Origin: Rugalucina vietnamica | Taxonomy: Eukaryota > Mollusca > Bivalvia > Lucinida > Lucinidae | Assembly: GCA_964017185.1 (NCBI GenBank) | Contig: OZ024875.1 | Coordinates: 30,699,456-30,763,455 of the forward strand | Reading direction: 5' to 3' | Length of the DNA stretch: 64,000 nt | Shown here: positions 58,915-64,000 of the stretch, piece by piece | How the letters are laid out: each line of letters opens with the position of its first letter | How positions within the stretch are numbered: position 1 is the first letter of the stretch | The notes under the pieces: model-generated | The model's input: only the letters and a program-made list of their open reading frames with translations | Told to the model about the DNA's origin: nothing | Databases searched by the model: none | Translations under genes and position numbers: made by a program

Positions 58915-59970
58915 CTATTATGGTCATATACATGTACATAGCCCCCAGGGCAGGGACCGATGAACTCATGGGGTCAATTTTATTTTCAGAATCATAAAAA
59001 TTCTGTCCAATTGTCCATTTCTTTTCAAGCTATTCCCTTCAAATGACATTTTAACAATTTTCCACATTCAAGTTTCAACTGCATTGGCGACCTATGTTGA
59101 CCTTGCCTTAAAACAGGCCAAGGTCATCACTGGGTCATGATTTATATACACATTGTAGTACTTAAGTCATTGATGCTTCATGCTTAGTTTCGTTATTATC
59201 AGTCTATGGGTTCCAGAAGAGATTTTTGAATGGTTTGACCATATATGGGCATGCCGGCCATCTTGGTCGTGTGACCTAGGCTAGATTATTTACATGTAAA
59301 TACACATTGGTTCTCCCTTCCTATAGATGCTTCAAATCTATAGGGTCACTGAAGAGACTTTAATAGTCGAGACCGCGGTGTGGCCCAACCCCTTTCTCAT
59401 TAATGTGTTCACTGCTCTTAAAGGATCTCAGTTTTAATTTTTATTCATATAAAATTTGACTTTGATTGGCCAAGCAGTTTCAGAGGACAAGATTTTTGAA
59501 TATTATGGTAATATACATGTATATTGCACCGGAGTGGGCGCAGATGAGTCCCTGGGGCTTTTCTTTCAGAATCATTAATGTTCAGTCCTGCAGCCAATTT
59601 CCCGCAAGATTTTCTCTTTAAATGACATTTTAATAGTTTTCCCCATTTAAATGCATAGGGGACCTATGTTGACCTTTTCATAAAATAGGTCAAGGTCATC
59701 ACAGGGTCATGATTTATGTATACTTTGTAGTACTTTAGTCACCGATGCTTCAAGCTAAGTTTCATTGAAATAGATTCATGGGTTCTGGAGAAGATTGTTG
59801 AAGGGTCTTTACCATATATGGGCACGGTGGCCATCTTGGTTACATGTGACTTGGTTATATGTGACATTATTTAAATATACCGGTACATTGGTTCCCTCTT
59901 CCTATAGATGCTTCATATAAAATTTCGCTTTGATTGGTCAAGCGGTTTCAGAGAAGATTTTTGAATAGGA
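58915..59970 (+). repeat. two diverged 450-bp units with an inserted J repeat
   Basis: Anchors CATTGGCGACCTATGTTGACC (about 59085) and AGGGGACCTATGTTGACC (about 59658), each with a CATCTTGG block after it. The J repeat copy (59337-59450, reverse) interrupts the first unit between GATGCTTCA and CATATAAAATTTGACTTTGA. Confidence 0.65.
59337..59450 (-). repeat. dispersed short repeat J, copy 3
   Basis: Reverse copy: TATAGGGTCACTGAAGAGAC, GACCGCGGTGTGGCC, CCCCTTTCTCATTAATGTG, GATCTCAGTTTTAATTTTTA. Full length like copy 1. Confidence 0.65.
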
Positions 59971-59975
59971 AGTGG

Positions 59976-60060
59976 CTACTGACAGCCGGCTGTCAATAGC
60001 GAAAGTTCGCTACTGACAGCCGGCTGTCAATAGCGAAAGTTCGCTATTGACAGCCAGCTA
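59976..60060. repeat. 34-bp double-palindrome repeat, locus 1
   Basis: Two and a half units of GACAGCCGGCTGTC plus AATAGCGAAAGTTCGCTA. Each unit has two perfect or near-perfect palindromes. Further loci at 60549-60627 and 62078-62165. Confidence 0.85.
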
Positions 60061-60720
60061 TATATTTCTTTATATTTGTGGGTTTCTAACAGGTGACTTA
60101 TCTTTAATATTGTAAGATAAATGAATGGCATTAAATCATATGACCCTAGGTTCATCACATGTATCCTTTAAGCATATATTTTGTAAGTATATTTGGGATT
60201 TGGGCCAGAAGTCAGACTTTCAAAAAAGGTTAAAATTTGTGGTACATGTAATAACTAAATTAATGTTTTTCTTTTCAAGTTTTCCATATTCTGACAGCCC
60301 CTTTGTGACTTATAAGGCATTCCTTAAGCTATAAGTACCTTTAAGGGTAGATTTCATTCAATGGCATGGAGCTTTAGTTTAGGGTCCATACCTGAATAGA
60401 AATAGAGAGCAAAATAATCCAAGATCTTTTTAATATAACACTTTCTTCATAACATTTCCATGTCAGATCAAATCTTGATATAACTCTAGTATGGCACATA
60501 GATGACTTTAAGTACTTTATAAACCAATTTGATAAACAACTAGGTGAGCTGGCTGTCATTAGTGAAAGTTCGCTATGCACAGCCGGCTGTCGATAGCGAA
60601 AGTTCGCTATCGACAGCCAGCTATATATTTCTGATTAAATTTATATCTGTTGGTTTCTGATATGGATTTAGATTTAATGTCAATATTGTCAGACAAATGA
60701 ATAATATTAAAACCTTATGA
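60050..60720 (+). repeat. about 570-bp direct duplication carrying the double-palindrome repeat
   Basis: CAGCCAGCTATATATTTCT occurs at about 60050 and 60617; the following sequence (GGTTTCTnA, AATATTGT, GAnAAATGAAT, CATATGACCCTAG against CTTATGATTCTAG) is similar. The inner locus at 60549-60627 reads GCTGGCTGTCATTAGTG, CACAGCCGGCTGTCGATAGC, TATCGACAGCCAGC. Confidence 0.65.
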
Positions 60721-61084
60721 TTCTAGCTTATAGTCTATGACATGACGCTAAATGGTACATACCTAGGGTAGGGCTAGAGATAAAAATAATCTGAAATATC
60801 TTTTGAACGTGGTTACTCTCTTCATTTTTATGTTTCTTAAAGTCCATCTTTTGACAACTGCATACTTGGAAAAAGTAGGCTACATATAGGGCTTGTATTC
60901 CATATATGCCATCAAATCCAAGGGACTAATCTTTTGATCTGGAAATGGGGTTAGGTGACTCGGACAAAAGCCCAAAATCTAGATCTTTAAGATTCTAAAT
61001 CAATATGGTCCTTTATAATCAATATAGAAGTCATTTATTCCATTTGTACCTGTATCATGTCAGACTTTAACTCCAGAGTTTAAA

Positions 61085-61375
61085 TGATGCCTGAGGTGAG
61101 TTGAATCATCCAGACTAGGAAATAAAAATAAACACAGGTCATGGCTGAGTTCACACACATTTTATGCCTTACTGAGGAATAATTCATACTGGGGATGACA
61201 CTTAATCACATGTAACTATTTCTGAGATTAAAACTAAATTTTCTGGTCTTGAAAATGGAAACTGAGGTGAGTTGAATCCTCCAGACTAGCATAAACAGGG
61301 TTTATTGATAAGTCCACACACATTTAGGCCTTACTGGGGAATAATTCATACCGGGGATAACACTTATTGGGAATA
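61085..61375 (+). repeat. about 171-bp direct repeat, two units
   Basis: TGAGGTGAGTTGAATCATCC (about 61091) and TGAGGTGAGTTGAATCCTCC (about 61263), followed by CACACACATTT, GCCTTACTG and GGAATAATTCATAC in both. Confidence 0.75.
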
Positions 61376-62077
61376 GATCTTGGAAAAATCTCCAAAATGT
61401 AAAATTCCTGCAGATTTTGAATGTGCTTGTATTTAACAAAAACATGATAATTTAAACATTTATATCTGCTTGGAAGCAAACAATCATCAAAATTACAGAT
61501 TTCTTCATAAATTGGATACAAAATGTTGTATAGTTTTCATGTCGGATCACATCTTGTAGAAACTCTGGCATGCGATAGATTCTGACTATGATCTCGACTT
61601 GATGGCTACTTCTTTCAGACATTTATGCATAAGATGGAGGAATACTGATATAAAGTGATTAAAATGGTTATAAACTTGCAGGAAATGGAAAAAAGTTTAA
61701 CTTTTTGAATACAATTTGAAATTTTGTCCGTGATTCAGTGCTGTACAAATGTTCATAACATCATGTTTCTACATCTTTTTCAGAATAAACTGCTGGGTAA
61801 TCTAATAAATAAATAAATTTGTATATAAATAAATGACTTTATAAATCATAAACTCTTCAATAATAAATGTGATAACTAAACAATATATTGGTGCAGCTCT
61901 GACAGAATATTTTATATTTTGATAATGAAAATAGTAAATACTGAATGTCAAGTTATTCGCTTTCATTGTGATGTGTTTGACTCCCATGGGGTTGATTGTT
62001 AATAGGATTTATGAAGCCATTTCATTTTATATATAGAGAAATAAACTTATGCACATTAATATATATGAAAATGTGTA

Positions 62078-62165
62078 GCTGGCTGTCAATAGCGAACATT
62101 CGCTATTGACAGCCGGCTGTCAGTAGCGAACTTTCGCTATTGACAGCCGGCTGTCAGTAGCGATC
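62078..62165. repeat. 34-bp double-palindrome repeat, locus 3
   Basis: TAGCTGGCTGTCAATAGCG, AACATTCGCTATTGACAGCC, GGCTGTCAGTAGCG, AACTTTCGCTATTGACAGCC, GGCTGTCAGTAGCGATCGC: the same two palindromes alternating. Confidence 0.85.
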
Positions 62166-62848
62166 GCCAAAAGAAAAAAATGAACCTGTTGGCAGCATAG
62201 ACTGGAAAACTCAAAGAACAACAAACGCACAAACAGCTGTTCAATGTATTGATCCAATCGGAATGCCATCATCAGTCATTCATATGAGGTGAATGACTCA
62301 GTGTTTATTGCTATGGCCTTACTGAATTCAAAGCAGAAGATATGAAAACAAAATTATTTTTTTTCTTAAAAGCTTTGAAAATATATCTTTAGAACATTAT
62401 CATTTCTTCAACTCAAGGTATGAATGGTCAACCCCGTAATATTTCTGGCCAATTATGATTTTATAAGCATCTAAAAATGATTAAAGTATAGCGATAATGA
62501 CCGAATGAGCAAAGTGGCAGGAAAGGAGCAGTTCTGGTAAACAGTACCGACTTTTTCTCACCAAAAAGTAGGCTGACCGGATCAATGCATCTTTAAAACA
62601 TTTACAAGCATCAGAAAACAAATACTGGTCTTAAAATGATTCATATTGCTTTTTCTGCAAAGATTATAGGTTTTTGTAGAAAAAATATAGGTAATTTATA
62701 GGGGAGTTAGCCATTTTGGGGGCAAAATGAAGGTTATATAGGATTTTACTAATTTGACACAAAATTATTTTTTTTACATGTTTTATAGGCTTATAAATAT
62801 AATAGGTTTCGCTAGGAGGCCTGTGTATGATTATGGTAACATTGTTGT

Positions 62849-62849
<1 letters not shown>

Positions 62850-62880
<31 letters not shown>
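62850..62880. repeat. poly(A) tract
   Basis: About 30 A residues. The phenylalanine-rich frame read across it on the - strand is not a gene. Confidence 0.9.
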
Positions 62881-62882
<2 letters not shown>

Positions 62883-63044
62883 GTGCGATGTACTAGTCGC
62901 AACATATTTTAATATTGTTGCGACTTGCAAGTCGCACACTAAGCTACGCCCATGAGTATTAAATGCTGTGCATGAGCTTCTGTGCTTGTATGCCGAGCGA
63001 GTTAGGACTAAAGCTTGATTTCTTCCAAGAAAATATTTTATATA

Positions 63045-63908
63045 TAGATATAGAGGATCTTACACGAGTGGTCATTTCATATGAAATTTATTTAACGAAC
63101 CTTCGGTGAGTTTAATAAATTTCATATGATATGACCACGAGTGTAAGATTTGTTTTATCATATGACTTTTAAAACAGGATTGTATCGCCTTCGAAGTGGA
63201 CCGTATTTTCAATGAAAATTTACATTGTTGAAACGGACATCGTCAATGACGTTACGTATTCCCGCAAAAGTGTTAATACACGTGTGGTCATATGATTTTT
63301 ATAGCATGACGTTATCCACTGTTAAACAGCGACGTCATATGATAAAAGATATTATTTTATACTTTACAGTGAAAACCAATGTATATCAAAACTTGATAAG
63401 ATTGGTATTTTCATTGATATGAAATTTCACTGATATCAAATCTCACTGATATCAAAAGTCACTAGTGACTGATATCAGCCTATATCGTCACTGTAGATTT
63501 TGGATTACTTCTGACGTTTCCATTTACTCGACGTCATTAAATGTGTCTCACTTCAGAAATTCAAACGCCTATAACTCCGTTATTTATGAACGAAAACCTA
63601 AAGTGTGGGTATTCATTTTCTTAGTTAGAATGTAAGGAACAATGTGGTACCAAAATTATTTGTGTTTTCAAAAATTTTTGGTTTTTGCATTTTCATCGCC
63701 TGCCTTGTGAATTGGAAAATGCCCGTGTATTGTATAAAATAAAAAGAAAATTTGCTTTTTTTCGGTGAATACCAAATATATTTCATCTCGTGAGTTGAAA
63801 ACATAAAAATGTTCACTCGTGCTGCGCACTCGTGAACATTCTGATGTTTTCAACTCACTCGATGAAATATATTTGGTATTCACCACAAAAAAGCAAATAT
63901 CCTCTATA
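63045..63908. mobile_element. 860-bp element with two large internal hairpins
   Basis: Ends ATATAGAGGATCTT and the inverse AAATATCCTCTATATA. Hairpin 1 at 63056-63152: ATCTTACACGAGTGGTCAT / ATGACCACGAGTGTAAGAT around TTTCATATGA. Hairpin 2 at 63764-63885: GTGAATACCAAATATATTTC / GAAATATATTTGGTATTCAC around GTTCACTCGTGC / GCACTCGTGAAC. No convincing ORF. Confidence 0.65.
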
Positions 63909-64000
63909 TATTTTATAGCATTTGAAGTGATTTTAAATAATTATTGATTTATTGAAAATGTTTATTTGTTAAAATTGGAAATATTAGCTTTTCTAACAGT

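Overview
This window is animal nuclear DNA, AT-rich and crowded with short non-autonomous transposons. It most likely comes from a mollusc, probably a bivalve. The grounds are: spliced genes with GT-AG introns; a PRDM14-type zinc-finger gene; a small cluster of sigma-class glutathione S-transferase (GST) genes; tandem-core repeats ending in ACGG microsatellites that look like bivalve 'pearl' elements; and tRNA-derived SINEs. The species is not identified. No bacterial operon, phage, plasmid or CRISPR structure is present.

Layout: (1) 1-1871, + strand: the last three exons of an unrecognised gene with a beta-sandwich-like repeat module, ending just before AATAAA. (2) 1990-10500: intergenic DNA with several inverted-repeat elements (a 939-bp TTAA-flanked element, a 2.4-kb TA-flanked element carrying SINEs, and a family B MITE with another element inside it). 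(3) 10505-25990, + strand: a complete PRDM14-like gene, 10 coding exons giving 480 residues (PR/SET domain plus six zinc fingers). Its large intron 2 holds a three-layer nest of transposons. (4) 27028-32547, - strand: GST-A, a sigma-class GST of 219 residues in five exons, convergent with PRDM14. Its intron 4 holds a 1.9-kb foldback element with TTA duplications. (5) 35125-39139, + strand: GST-B (210 residues), divergent from GST-A. (6) 40400-44763: pearl-like tandem arrays and two near-identical 818-bp elements. (7) 45923-51298, + strand: GST-C (208 residues), with a duplicated fragment of its exon 4 and a 1.75-kb mariner-like element in intron 4. (8) 51300-64000: no gene recognised; tandem repeats, MITEs and nested insertions.

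The three GSTs share the same five-exon structure with matching intron phases. They form a small tandem/inverted paralogue cluster; B and C are close relatives and A is more divergent. Each keeps the catalytic Tyr, the conserved Trp and the Gln-Ser glutathione-binding pair, so all look functional. They would conjugate glutathione to electrophiles or act as prostaglandin-D-synthase-like or S-crystallin-like enzymes.

The most notable non-genic signals are: two abundant MITE families (A: 10 copies, with 4-bp A/T target duplications and a double hairpin; B: about 12 copies or fragments) that repeatedly lie within 10-40 bp of splice sites, a stop codon or a start codon; several datable nested insertions; a GATT microsatellite that forms a 3' splice site of GST-A; and pearl-like families with inverted termini. 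Exon joins were deduced by reading-frame continuity and GT-AG sites. Every join keeps frame and every gene total is divisible by three.
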